The notes beneath the pieces were generated by a model. It was not told the DNA's origin. It saw nothing but the letters and a program-made list of their open reading frames with translations, and ran no database searches. Positions 24,907 to 34,148 of a DNA stretch of 64,000 nucleotides are shown here, in pieces. Position 1 is the stretch's first letter. Each line of letters opens with the position of its first letter. Source of the stretch: Micromussa lordhowensis (taxonomy: Eukaryota; Cnidaria; Anthozoa; Scleractinia; Lobophylliidae); NCBI GenBank assembly GCA_964020085.1, contig OZ026606.1, positions 20,932,101 to 20,996,100 of the forward strand, read 5' to 3'. A program made the position numbers and the translations under genes.

Positions 24907-26164
24907 ATTCGAATTCCGTGAAAAACAAGACTTCGACTTTTTTTTCAGACTTTTAGGTTTACACGGCCTTAATTCAGCTTTGTTTGGTTCGTTCGGCTCA
25001 TTTGCAGTGATTTTAACGGCTTGTACAAGCGTGTTAAGAGTACACGAGGCAGATAGCACTCTCAGTACGACATGGCCATATGTATGTACAGTATCTGACC
25101 GTTTTTCGGGAAACATGCCCGCTCTTTTAGCGCACGTCTCAACACGGTTTTCATAAATTAAGACATATTTAAAAAAAAAAAGAAGAAAGTTGTAGCATGT
25201 ACTAATTATCAGTCCATAGCCATTCAAAGTTATTTCGTGTAAAAGTGCATTGATAAAGGAATTACTAGTACTTGTCTTTACCATACACAGAGTTGATAAT
25301 TCTTTAACTCAGTTACTTAGCAAAGCAACATTTCCAGCTTTAACCTGGGTTCTACATTCTCTGTAGCCCGCAAATCGGAAATTCTTTTGCCAACAAGCTT
25401 AAAGGGGCTGGCGGCGAAATTTTTGGGTTACATTGCTTAAGTCAATCTTTCATTTTAAAAAATTATATGAAACAAGCAAAGGTATTTAACGAAAAACGTT
25501 TCTTCTCATTTATTATCTGTAAATGATAGCTTTTAACACGTTGTCACGAGAAGTAAAATGAGTAACCAAGTAAATAAGTAATAAAAAAAGTAAAATGTAC
25601 GAGGAAATAACAAGGGGATTCTTCTGAGCAACCCAAAGCATTTTACAAAGGTTACCATGGGGAATCGATCCTTCATGGTGGCAGCGCCAGGGCTTGTCTT
25701 CCCATAGACATTAGATCTGCTTACACCATAAGTGATTTAAACAGAAACTTAAGGCATTTTTATTCAGCAAGGCATTTTGTTAGTACAGTTATTTTATATT
25801 TACTTTTTTACAGTTTTTTAGCAAATTATTTTTTATTGTAAATAGTGTAGTTCTCTCCTTTCGATTCCATAGTAATTGTTAGTAGGTTTTATTCTACTGT
25901 TCTTTTAATTTATTGAATGGTTTTTAATGCGCATTTGATTATTTTTACAGAAAATGCGCAATATAAATATTTAACAAACATCTATGTTATAATAAATATT
26001 ATTATCATTATCATTATCATTATTATGTAAATTTGCATTAAAAGATCACGTGACAGAAGCGGTGTTGTGCGATTTTCACACGTCTGTGTTTTAAAAATGG
26101 TCGTCGACGTGCTGCTTCGAGTGTTTTGCTTTTGTTGATTTAAAGCTTATCACATATCTATTCA
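24907..26164. other. No gene; probable retroelement tail at about 25800-26025
   Basis: The right part ends in 'gcgcaatataaatatttaac' and a (TTATCA)/(TTATTA) run near 25990-26025, typical of a non-LTR retroelement 3' end with a short microsatellite tail. This assignment is weak. The rest shows no supported feature. 'gatcacgtgac' at about 26045 contains an E-box (CACGTG). Confidence 0.4.
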
Positions 26165-26389
26165 ATGTCGTCGAAGAAAAAACGCAAAAGTCTTTTTTCA
26201 AGCGCGAAGAAATCTTCAAAGAGGAAACATCTTTCGAATTCATTCGATGACGATCGACGTGATGCGTTAGCTGCGACCGACCAAGGTTCCTACTTTGAGC
26301 AGGAGAAGTTGATTGCTCCAGGCGAGGAGGAAGTCGATGGGAGACTGTTAGTACTAGCCGGTCGAAAACTTAAATTATTTCCTTACTAA
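26165..26389 (+). CDS. Lysine/serine-rich short frame, possible first exon
   Basis: A 74-codon frame opening MSSKKKRKSLFSSAKKSSK, with two basic clusters that would serve as a nuclear localisation signal, then an acidic/Asp stretch (NSFDDDRRD) and 'EQEKLIAPGEEEVDGR'. The biased yet non-repetitive composition and the GC rise make it look more like real protein than its neighbours. A possible splice donor (actG|GTTAGT-like, near 26347) would make it exon 1, but no downstream exon is recognised before the SINE at 26480. The function is not recognised; it could equally be a chance frame. Confidence 0.35.
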   Translation: MSSKKKRKSLFSSAKKSSKRKHLSNSFDDDRRDALAATDQGSYFEQEKLIAPGEEEVDGRLLVLAGRKLKLFPY

Positions 26390-26479
26390 TCTTGTTGCGC
26401 GAGCTGCGGAATTCAGTTCTTGCAAAGAATATTTCCCGCCAGAAGCATATTTGAGCCCGCCTTGTAATTGATATGAGCT

Positions 26480-26798
26480 CTCTTGCTAAAGAGAACGTGC
26501 GCTCGACTCCGGAGCGAGCGGTCCGGGTTCGAGCCCTGGCCGGGGACAGTGTGTTGTGTTCTTGGGCAAGACACTTTACTCTCATAGTGCCTCTCTCCAC
26601 CCAGGTGTATAAATGGGTACCTGCTATTTGTTGGGGAAACCTAACAAAAATTGCGGGGAAGTGACCTGCGATGGACTAGCATCCCGTCCAGGGGAAGTAG
26701 AAATACTTCTAGCCGCTTAATGCTACAGAAACAGGGATAAGCTCCGGCAGCTATGAGCCAGCCTTGGCTCCAAGGCTTCACTCACACTCTTGCTAAAG
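26480..26798 (+). mobile_element. tRNA-derived SINE with 12-bp target duplication
   Basis: Flanked by exact direct repeats 'ctcttgctaaag' at 26480-26491 and 26787-26798. The 295-bp body starts inside a tRNA-type head ('gctcgactccggagcgag', B box 'gggttcgagccc'), so the head is truncated at its 5' end and lacks the A box. It then carries a conserved-type central domain ('gttcttgggcaagacacttt', 'caggtgtataaatgggtacc') and a tail ending near 'cttggctccaaggcttc'. This domain layout is that of widespread marine-animal SINEs. The short open frames across it are not genes. Confidence 0.85.
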
Positions 26799-27161
26799 TA
26801 AACTGAGACTTCACTAACGGGTCATTAACTTTCACTCGTTTTGTCTAATTATATCATTACACCGGAAAAACGCCCCAAAGTAAATTTTTCTTCATATCTC
26901 GAAACGAAAATTTCAGCGAGTGAAGACAAAATTTTGAGTTTGTTTTCGGCGAATTTTCAACGTTTTTCGCTGAAATTTGGAGAGAACGTTGCCCGATGAT
27001 CAGACGAAAATACAGTGTCGTGGAATTTTTATTTTTATTTTTTGCTTCTTTCAAAAGATATGACTATTTTAGTGAAGAGAATGTATGTTTTATCAAGTCT
27101 CAAAGTTTAACAGCGTGTCAAAGCAAAGATTTCGATAAAAGGGAGAAAATTCTCAAAAGTG

Positions 27162-27692
27162 TGCCTCGTGTGAGGATCGAATTCACGACCTTCAGATTTC
27201 TAATTAACAATTAGATTATGAGCTCGAGATTTCTATTTTCAAATCGAGAGCGAATAATCTAATTGTTTTAGTAGAATTCTAACTGAAATTAACGCAAATA
27301 ACGGTTTCCAATGATTTTCCCACGCATTATTGAACTTTACCCATAAACAAAGTTGCACGTATCGAACTGTCCTTGGCAAATTTGCAGTTGTTTACATGCG
27401 TACCCGCTTTTTCAATATTTTCAAGTTTTTAAAGCCAAGAAACCTTGAAAGTGCTTTTTTTAGTCTTCTCAGGAATTTCATTACCCGTTTACATCTAAAA
27501 TTCCTTCCAAAACTTCGGAAAAACTATAAAAACATCGCATTTCGTGGACGAGCGGCGGCCAACTGTACTCTAATGGCTGATAGTATACGAGTAGCTCAGC
27601 CAATCAGATTGCAGCATTTGCATTAGTATACTAGTAGAATTCTACTAATTCAGATTATGAGACTGACGCGCTCCCTACTGCGCTAACGAGGC
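27162..27692 (-). pseudogene. tRNA-Met(CAU) split by an insertion
   Basis: The 3' half (about 27162-27205, complement) and 5' half (about 27645-27692, complement) of the array tRNA-Met are separated by about 440 bp inserted inside the short intron. The 5' half also has one change in the D arm ('cgcgctccctac'). Confidence 0.8.
27206..27644. mobile_element. Insertion in the tRNA-Met intron, with terminal hairpin
   Basis: DNA foreign to the array unit. Its left end forms a strong hairpin (27208-27265; arms 'caattagattat' and 'ataatctaattg', with a nested ctcga(g)attt / aaatcgag stem). The motif 'tagtagaattcta' occurs near both ends (about 27272 and 27634). 'ctaatt' flanks the insert and may be a short target duplication. 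The element class is not recognised. Confidence 0.55.
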
Positions 27693-27892
27693 ACCTGTAC
27701 GACTGCTTTGAAACTTAGCATGGTGTTCAGAGTGACAAGTTAGAAGAACACGCACGTTGATTCGCTATTAAAGCGAGAAAGACAAGCCAGAGTACAAAAC
27801 GATGCAACGTCAAAGAGCTAGAGGGGAATCAAGACCAACTGCAATCTAGGTATGATCAGAATTAGAATTCCACATCTGATTCTTGTTATATT

Positions 27893-28410
27893 TAAAAATC
27901 GACGAGTAACCAGGGGACATAATTAAAGAGTTAAAAAGACGTTTTCTGATTAAACGTTTTAAAAACACGAGCTTTCGATTGCCAGTCTGCAATCTTTAAA
28001 AGTGAAGTGTAAAGAGCGGAGGCCAAATTTCTTTTCTTGACACCTTGATAACAAGAAAGAATGGGGAAGTTACTATCGGTGTCTATCGAAAGCCCACACA
28101 TACTGACAGATAGCTGAACTTACACTCTCATCACGAGTTAAAACACAAAATAAGTACCGCCTCTATACCCTTCTAAATCGGGCACTCAACCTCCCGAGCA
28201 CCGCTGAAGGATTAAGGAAAGAGCTGACCTACGTATCTAATGCGTTAAAATCAAATGGCTACCCATCAGCAACTATATCCAAAATCTTAAAGAAGAAATC
28301 GATCCCTGAAGCCATTCCTTCCCCTGCAGAGTTGGTGGGGATGTTTTTTAGGTGGACAGAACCACCAGACTCCCAAATAGTTTCGCAGTTTCACCATACA
28401 TCAAAGGTGT
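27893..28410 (+). mobile_element. Penelope-like element fragment (composite A)
   Basis: Starts with a terminal arm (27922-28019) that is the reverse complement of the Penelope 3' end seen at 33929-34024. It then encodes the end of a Penelope reverse transcriptase and its linker: 'GVYRKPTHTD', a stop, 'SHHELKHKIS', 'RKELTYVSNALKSNGYPSAT', 'MFFRWTEPP', reaching 'PYIKGVT'. The frame shifts once (near 28340) and has a TAG at about 28111. At about 28410 it is fused by deletion to the C-terminal part of the Tx1-type ORF1. Confidence 0.8.
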
Positions 28411-29214
28411 AACTGATGCCCAACCAAATCAGACTGCCGAGAACCAGGCCTCCCCGGCCGACCATCAGCCTGATGGAGTACTAGATTCCCAGGGCTTCAT
28501 AAAGCCCCCAGTCGTAATTGATGACCTAAGTCAGCCATCTGATCCTCCAATTGCGCTTCATTTTTCAGCTAGTAAAAGCCGGGTTCCCGTTCGCTTCGCT
28601 GTGGCTCCTACAGCTCTAGAAGCAGCCACCCTCCGCAAGAAAAATCACCCTTTTGTCTCTGGAGAGCCGCAGACTCCCGCTGCCTCTTCTACGCCCATGG
28701 AGACTTCGGTAGACCTAAAACGCAAGGCTCAAGCCCAGGCCGACGCTCCCCCCAAGGAGAGGCGGGAGAAGAAAAAAGGCAGGAAGTAGATAGTTTTTAT
28801 TTTCTTACCTGTTTTTTCGAGTCCTTTTTCCAAGACAATTTCAAGGTTTTGACTATTAATGCGAGGGGTTTTAAGGAGTCCCCTTAATAATAACCTCCTC
28901 TTTGATCTCATTGAGAAATCTGCATGTGATATTTGTTTCGTTCAGGAAACTTTAGTTAGTTCTGAGGCAAATATCAAAGTTCTTTCCCGTAGATGGCTGG
29001 GCCGTAGTTATTGGTCCCCCTCAATTGGCAAACAGGGAGGTGTTGCCGTTTTAATTTCTCCCAAGTGCTCCGATGAAGTAGTGTCTTGGAAAAAGGACTC
29101 TAATGGGCGTATAATTAGTATTCTGGTTAGAATCGACGTTGTAGATCTTAACTTCTTTTTGGTTTTGGCCCCTCTTTTTGTAACTGGATTAACACGTTTT
29201 ATAAAGGTGCTAAT

Positions 29215-30225
29215 ATGCGCGTTATTTTGAATGAATGGCTCACAGAGCCGATCCCTTTGTCTCGCAGCGTTCGCCAGGGGGATTCCCTTTCCCCAATGCT
29301 ATATATTCTTTGCGTTGAAACTCTTGCATGTCAAACTCGTTCATGCTCCCAACTTGAAGGCTTTCTCTTACCTGGTGCTAACGGGTCTCAATATAAAGTA
29401 GGTAATTATGCTGATGACACGACTAGTCTAGTCAAATCTGTTTATTCGCTTGCAGCCCTCTTTCGCGTAATCAACGTGTACGAGAGGGGATCTGGAGCGA
29501 AATACAATGTATCCAAAACAGAGGCCATGTGGCTGGGCGCGTGGCGCTCTCGCGCTGACCAGCCGTTTGGCCTCACATGGGTAACAAAAATGAAAATTCT
29601 AGGGGTTGTTTTCGGACAGAACGCAGAGTCTGACAATTGGCGGCCAAAGCTTAAGAAGTTAGAAAATCATCTTAATTTTTGGAAATCTCGCTCTTTATCC
29701 CTGGTGGGCAAGTCCCTGATTGTGAATACAATAGGAATTAGCAAACTCCTGTATCTAGCTACTATTCTTCCTGTCCCTCAATGGGTTATTTCGGAGGTAA
29801 ATAATTTGATTTGGCCTTTCCTATGGGGTTGCCGAATGGAGACCGTCAGCCGACAGTCGTGTCATCAGCCCTTCCTAAAGGGCGATCTAGGCATCATTAA
29901 CTTTAAGATCAAGGCAGATGCCTTAAAGTTAGCATCCGTAGTTTCTAATTGCTCCAATGCCGATTCAAAGTCTTTTTATCTCATTAAGTATTTTTTCGGG
30001 GCTAAGCTATCTCCAATTCGACCGGAGTGGCGTTTCCTTCGGGATAACTCCTCCCCGAGTGCTCAACTTCTAACACCGTTTTATTCGAATTGCCTTTCTG
30101 TTTTGACCAGTCTCCGTAAGATCTTGTCTTGCCAAGACTGGCCCAATTTTGTTTTTACTTCAAAGAAATGTTATAACACTCTACTTAAGGAAAAGTCATC
30201 CTCACCCGTTATTCACCGATATTAG
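29215..30225 (+). pseudogene. Reverse transcriptase C-terminal half, composite A
   Basis: A 336-codon frame 'MRVILNEWLTEPIPLSRSVR' onward, with 'QGDSLSPMLYIL' (RT motif 4 region), 'YADD' catalytic aspartates and thumb/connection sequence. It ends at TAG 30223-30225, where the other copy has TGG (Trp). After a second stop (TGA at about 30364) the same protein continues to about 30811 with a Cys-His motif (CCASCSRKETIDHCFLNCSR). The catalytic finger motifs are deleted, so it cannot encode active enzyme. Confidence 0.85.
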
Positions 30226-30799
30226 GTCTCGTTTTTAACTATTGGTTTTGACCTGGATCGGCATTGGTCACTTGTTCGTGATGAGTTTTGTGAGAATTTC
30301 AAAAATGATCTACTTTGGTTAATTGTATTACGCGCGGTTAAGGTTCGCGACGCATTGAAAAATTGAGGCAACATTAACTCTGATTGCTGTGCGTCGTGCT
30401 CTCGAAAGGAAACAATCGACCACTGTTTCCTTAATTGTTCCCGCGTGAAGGCCGTTTGGTCACACTTCTCGCCTTTTTTGTCTTCTCTTCTTGGTGTGAC
30501 ATTTTTACCTAACTGCATGTCCGTCTTCTTTTTGCCAATGGCCCCGTGCAGACGCTAAGAGTGCACGCTTGGCCAGATTTCTGATTAAAGCAACTCTTTA
30601 CGGAATTTGGAAATTCCGAAATAAAGCTCCTTTTCATAATGGTCATGAGGATTCCCAGGTTATTATTCGTTACATTAAAACAGATATCCGGAAAAGAATT
30701 TCTTTAGATCACTTTCGCTTGTCGCAGTCCGATTTTGCATCCGCTTGGGAATCTACACTTTGTAAAGTTGCCGACTTTTCATGTTCTTCTCTAGTGTGG

Positions 30800-31134
30800 T
30801 CAATTTTATAGTTTTTATTATTATTATTATTATTTCTTTATTTATTTAACAATACAATAAAGACATTACTTACAAGTTACAGCGAAATTACAATATGAAA
30901 CTACCTATAACACTACAACTACTCTGAAAAACTGAAATACTAACCTTATTTACAAAAACAAAAACAAACAAAAACAAAACAAAAACTTAATAATTACAGT
31001 TTCTACAATTACAAATAATTATTGTTATTAACTAGAAAGCTAAAAGAAAAACATTAAAACAAGATAGAAAGGGAAAATAAAAGTATGCAACTACATGGCT
31101 TTGATTTTAACCTACTGAAGGTTCAATTTTATAG
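30800..31134 (-). mobile_element. Antisense retroelement insertion with 12-bp target duplication
   Basis: 311 bp (30812-31122) absent from the other composite and flanked by exact 'tcaattttatag' copies at 30800-30811 and 31123-31134. Read on the - strand it ends in AATAAA-rich sequence and an (AAT)n A5 tail, like a 5'-truncated non-LTR retroelement or SINE 3' end. It interrupts the extreme 3' part of ORF2, so it arrived after composite A was duplicated. Confidence 0.85.
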
Positions 31135-31305
31135 TTGGACAGAGACATTCTTGAACATTATATTTGACAGTGTGAAGCTGAAGTAATACTCTAGGTTTTT
31201 ATTTTAATACGGTATTTCTATGTGAGGGGCCAGGCCCATGTGCTTTGCACTTTTTATTATGTACATTTGTAGTTTATTGTGAATAAACTCATTTCAAAAG
31301 CTAAA

Positions 31306-31354
31306 AATCAGACTATTAATCTGAGGGTCATGGGTTCAAGTCCCATATTGGGCG
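31306..31354 (+). pseudogene. 3' half of tRNA-Lys at retrotransposon junction
   Basis: Directly after the LINE 3' end ('catttcaaaagctaaa') come the anticodon arm, T arm and 3' acceptor strand of the array tRNA-Lys. The anticodon loop reads CTATTAA instead of CTTTTAA. The 5' half of the gene and about 45 bp of upstream spacer are missing at the other side of the composite. Confidence 0.88.
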
Positions 31355-31798
31355 ATTCTATTTCTTTTGTTTTTTGTACAAGACACAATTCAATAGAAAT
31401 TGTGGTTTTGAAGTAATATCCACCCAGTAAAAGTAGTTAAACTTAATATGTTAGCCCCATAAAAGATAATTCTCTCTCGCCTCATAAAGTCTTTATTACC
31501 AAAAAACGGAGGTTTACAGTTAAAAATCAGGCTATATTTTAATTTTAAAAAAAAATTGTTGCCATAATTGATTCCAAATATGTTATCAGTCCCTCAAACG
31601 TATCCAGGCCTCAAACACAGCCAAAAGAATCTGAATACCAGTTGACTCTATCTTGAATCAAGGAGGACTCGATGGAAAAGTATATTTGATACTATCTAAG
31701 ACAAAATGATAGTCTAAACGATATTCCTCGGGTGCTTTAATAAAAATAAAAGAGAAGTACCAAAGATTTCGATAAAAGGGAGAAATTTCTCAAAAGCG

Positions 31799-31838
31799 TG
31801 CATCGTGTAAGGATCGAACTCACGACCTTCAAATTTCT
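31799..31838 (-). pseudogene. tRNA-Met 3' fragment
   Basis: Only the T arm and 3' acceptor strand remain (40 bp, complement). The rest is deleted and joined to 'gtgaaacttagcatgg' of the spacer. Confidence 0.8.
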
Positions 31839-32102
31839 GTGAAACTTAGCATGGTGTTCAGAGTGACAAGTTAGAAGAGCACGCACGTTGATTGGCTATT
31901 AAAGCGAGATAGACAAGCCAGAGTACAAAACGATGCAACGTCAAAGAGCTAGAGGGGAATCAAGACCAACTGCAATCTCGGTATCATCAGAATTAGAATT
32001 CCACATCTAATTCTTCTTATATTGTCACGATAACATCAATAACTTAATGTGAACTGGTATCACGGCAAAGGTCCATGATTTGCCCCGTCTTTTGTAAGAG
32101 CC

Positions 32103-32175
32103 GCCCGGTTAGGTCAGTGGGTAGAGCATCAGACTTTCAATCGGAGGGTCATGGGTTCAAGTCCCATATTGGGCG
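32103..32175 (+). pseudogene. tRNA-Lys-derived gene with UUC anticodon
   Basis: Full 73-nt body, but the anticodon loop is CTTTCAA, changing UUU (Lys) to UUC (a Glu anticodon) in a Lys-type body. The D stem also loses a pair (GGTC against GAGC), with an extra G in the loop, and the anticodon stem has TCGGA for TCTGA. Probably a decayed copy; if charged it would be a Lys body reading Glu codons. Confidence 0.65.
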
Positions 32176-32625
32176 TGTCTATTTCTTTTGTTTTTTGTAC
32201 AGGACACAATTCAACAGAAATTGAGAAAACTTTTTTGAAGTCATATCCATCCAGTAAAAATAGTTGTACTTAATATGTTAGCCCCATAATAGATCATTCC
32301 CTCTCGCCTCATAAAGTCTTTACTACCAAAAAACGGAGGTTTACAGTTAAAAATCAGGCTATATTTCAATTTAAGAAAGTAATTGTTGTCCATAACTGTT
32401 TCCAAATATGTTATCAGTCCCTCAGACGTATCCAGGCATTAAACACAATAAAAAAAACCTGAATACCACTTGACTTTATCAAGAATCTAGGAGGACTCGA
32501 TGGAAAAGTCTATTTGATACTATCTAAGACAAAATGATAGTTTAAACGATATTCTCGGGTGCTGTAATAAAAATAAAAGAGATGTACCAAAGATTTCGAT
32601 AAAAGGGAGAAATTTCTCAAAAGTG

Positions 32626-32711
32626 TGCTTCATGTGAGGATCGAACAAACGACATTCAGGTTTCTAATTCAGATTATGAGACTGACGGGCTGCCTACTGC
32701 GCTAACGAGGC
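32626..32711 (-). pseudogene. tRNA-Met(CAU), mutated
   Basis: 86-nt Met gene with the usual 13-nt insert. The T stem is broken (GTTTG for GTGAG), the 3' acceptor strand carries two changes (ATGAAGC) and the D stem one (GCCC). Unlikely to fold. Confidence 0.8.
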
Positions 32712-32911
32712 ACCTGTACGACTGCTTTTAAACTTAGCATGGTGTTCAGAGTGACAAGTTAGAAGAACACGCACGTTGATTGGCTATTAAAGCGAGATAG
32801 ACAAGCCAGAGTACAAAACGATGCAACGTCAAAGAACTAGAGGGGAATCAAGACCAACTGCAATCTCGATATGATCAGAATTAGAATTCCACATCTGATT
32901 GTTGTTATATT

Positions 32912-34050
32912 TAAAAAATCGACAAGTTTAACAAGGGGACATAATTAAAGAGTTAAAAAGACGTTTTCTGATTAAACGTTTAAACCACGAACTTTCGATT
33001 GCCAGTCTGCAATCTTTAAAAGTGTAAAGAGCGGTGGCCAAATTTTCTTTCTTGTCACCTTGGTAACAAGAAAGGATGGGGCAGTTACTGTCGGTGTCTA
33101 TCGAAAGCCCACACATACTGACAGATACCTGGACTTACACTCTCATAACGAGTTAAGACACAAAATAAGTGCCGCCTCTACCCTTCTAAATCGGGCACCG
33201 CTGAAGGAGTAAGGAAAGAGCTGATCTACGTATCTAATGCGTTAAAATCAAATGGCTACCCATCAGCAACTATATCCAAAATCTTAAAGAAGAAATCGAC
33301 CCCTGAAGCCATGCCTTCCCCTGAAGAGTTGTTGGGGATGTTTTTTAGGTGGACAGAGCCACCAGACTCCCAAATGGTTTCGCAGTTTTACCATACATCA
33401 AAGGTGTAACTAAACCACTTATAAGAATTCTCAATAACAATGGCATCCGAGCCACCACCAGACCGGTTAGGACCCTGCAACAGGAATTTGCGTCCCCCAA
33501 ATCAAGACCTCCATCAGATCGGCAAACGAATGTTTTCTACAAAATCCCCTGTTCGGACTGCACTTGGAATTACATCGGAGAAACGGGTAGAAGCTTACAA
33601 AATAGAAAAAAGGAGCACATACGAAACACCAAAGTTTTTAAAAAGGGTTCCAATATTGCCAGCCATGCTTGGCTCAAAGGCCACACTATTGACTTTGAGA
33701 ATGCACGCGTTATCGACAGAGGTAATTCACGCGAAGAAAAACGCTGGAATCTTGGCACACTGCAATTAATAGCCAGGCAGACAATAATTCTAAGCAGTTG
33801 CCAAAACAATACTCAATTTTGTTATAATGTTATTTGCATTTTATTGTCACACAAGTATTTCTTTTGTCTTTGTATATTTATTTATTCGCTCGTTATTTTC
33901 TCACCTTTTTGTATATTTATTTTTACCTCCGCTCTTTACACTTCACTTTTCAAGATTGCAGACTTGCAATCGAAAGCTCGTGTTTTTAAACTTTTAATCA
34001 GAGAACGTCTTTTTAACTCTTTAATCTTGAGGTTTGTTCTCTGGTTTCCT
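32912..34050 (+). mobile_element. Penelope-like element, 5'-truncated (composite B)
   Basis: The left arm at 32944-33033 is the imperfect inverted copy of the right arm at 33929-34024, so the fragment is bounded by inverted terminal segments, a known property of Penelope-like elements. Between them lie the RT C-terminal part ('TVGVYRKPTHTDRYLDLHSH', 33080-33190), a linker with a small deletion near 33200, and a GIY-YIG endonuclease. Each arm contains a hairpin (GATTGC/GCAATC on the right) immediately followed by CGAAA, recalling half of a hammerhead core. Confidence 0.8.
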
Positions 34051-34068
34051 GGTTTTGTTAGATTGTAA
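33349..34068 (+). pseudogene. Penelope GIY-YIG endonuclease frame
   Basis: The frame begins with linker residues ('RLPNGFAVLPYIKGVTKPLI'). It continues to 'FYKIPCSDCTWNYIGETGRS', the Cys-Cys plus YIG signature of Penelope-type GIY-YIG nucleases, then 'RKKEHIRNTKVF', 'IASHAWLKGHTIDFENA' and 'REEKRWNLGTLQ', the late conserved Glu/Trp segment. After about residue 150 the frame runs into non-coding terminal DNA and should not be read as protein. The RT core is missing, so this is a relic rather than an active element. Confidence 0.82.
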
Positions 34069-34148
34069 CAGGCCTTTTGGCCACTTTTTGCTTCGAGATT
34101 ATAAGTGGCATCGCTTCGTCCTAGCCGTTTAATTTCGAAGTTTGGATA

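Larger units (their letters stand above)
27122..27892. repeat. Left-most, decayed unit of the tRNA-Lys/tRNA-Met array
   Basis: Similarity to the 877-bp array unit starts at 'caaagatttcgataaaaggg' (about 27122) and ends at 'ttgttatatt' (about 27892), where Penelope-like DNA begins. It includes the interrupted tRNA-Met and the usual spacer phrase 'gatgcaacgtcaaagagct'. Confidence 0.8.
28411..31305 (+). mobile_element. Tx1/L1-type non-LTR retrotransposon, internally deleted (composite A)
   Basis: Order: the last repeat and basic C terminus of ORF1 (to TAG 28787-28789), the N-terminal endonuclease part (about 28850-29150), a deletion joint ('ttaacttctttttgg', about 29150), the C-terminal half of the reverse transcriptase with YADD at 29407-29418, the downstream C-terminal domain, and the 3' UTR. 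Compared with the copy at 34051-39937, it lacks the N-terminal two thirds of ORF1 and about 1.5 kb spanning the rest of the endonuclease and the RT fingers. It keeps an 11-codon endonuclease segment (LISPKCSDEVV region) that the other copy has lost, so neither copy derives from the other as it stands. Confidence 0.88.
31355..32911. repeat. Decayed array units between the two composites
   Basis: About 1.7 units of array spacer with many point changes relative to the downstream array ('gttagccccataaaagataa', 'caaagatttcgataaaaggg', 'gatgcaacgtcaaag'). It holds one truncated tRNA-Met, one diverged tRNA-Lys body and one mutated tRNA-Met, listed separately. It ends at 'ttgttatatt', the same point where composite A interrupts its unit. 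Confidence 0.88.

Noticed and set aside
24853..25284. 143-codon antisense frame
   Set aside because: It overlaps the end of a foldback element and a poly-A run. Composition is low quality and no motif is recognisable.
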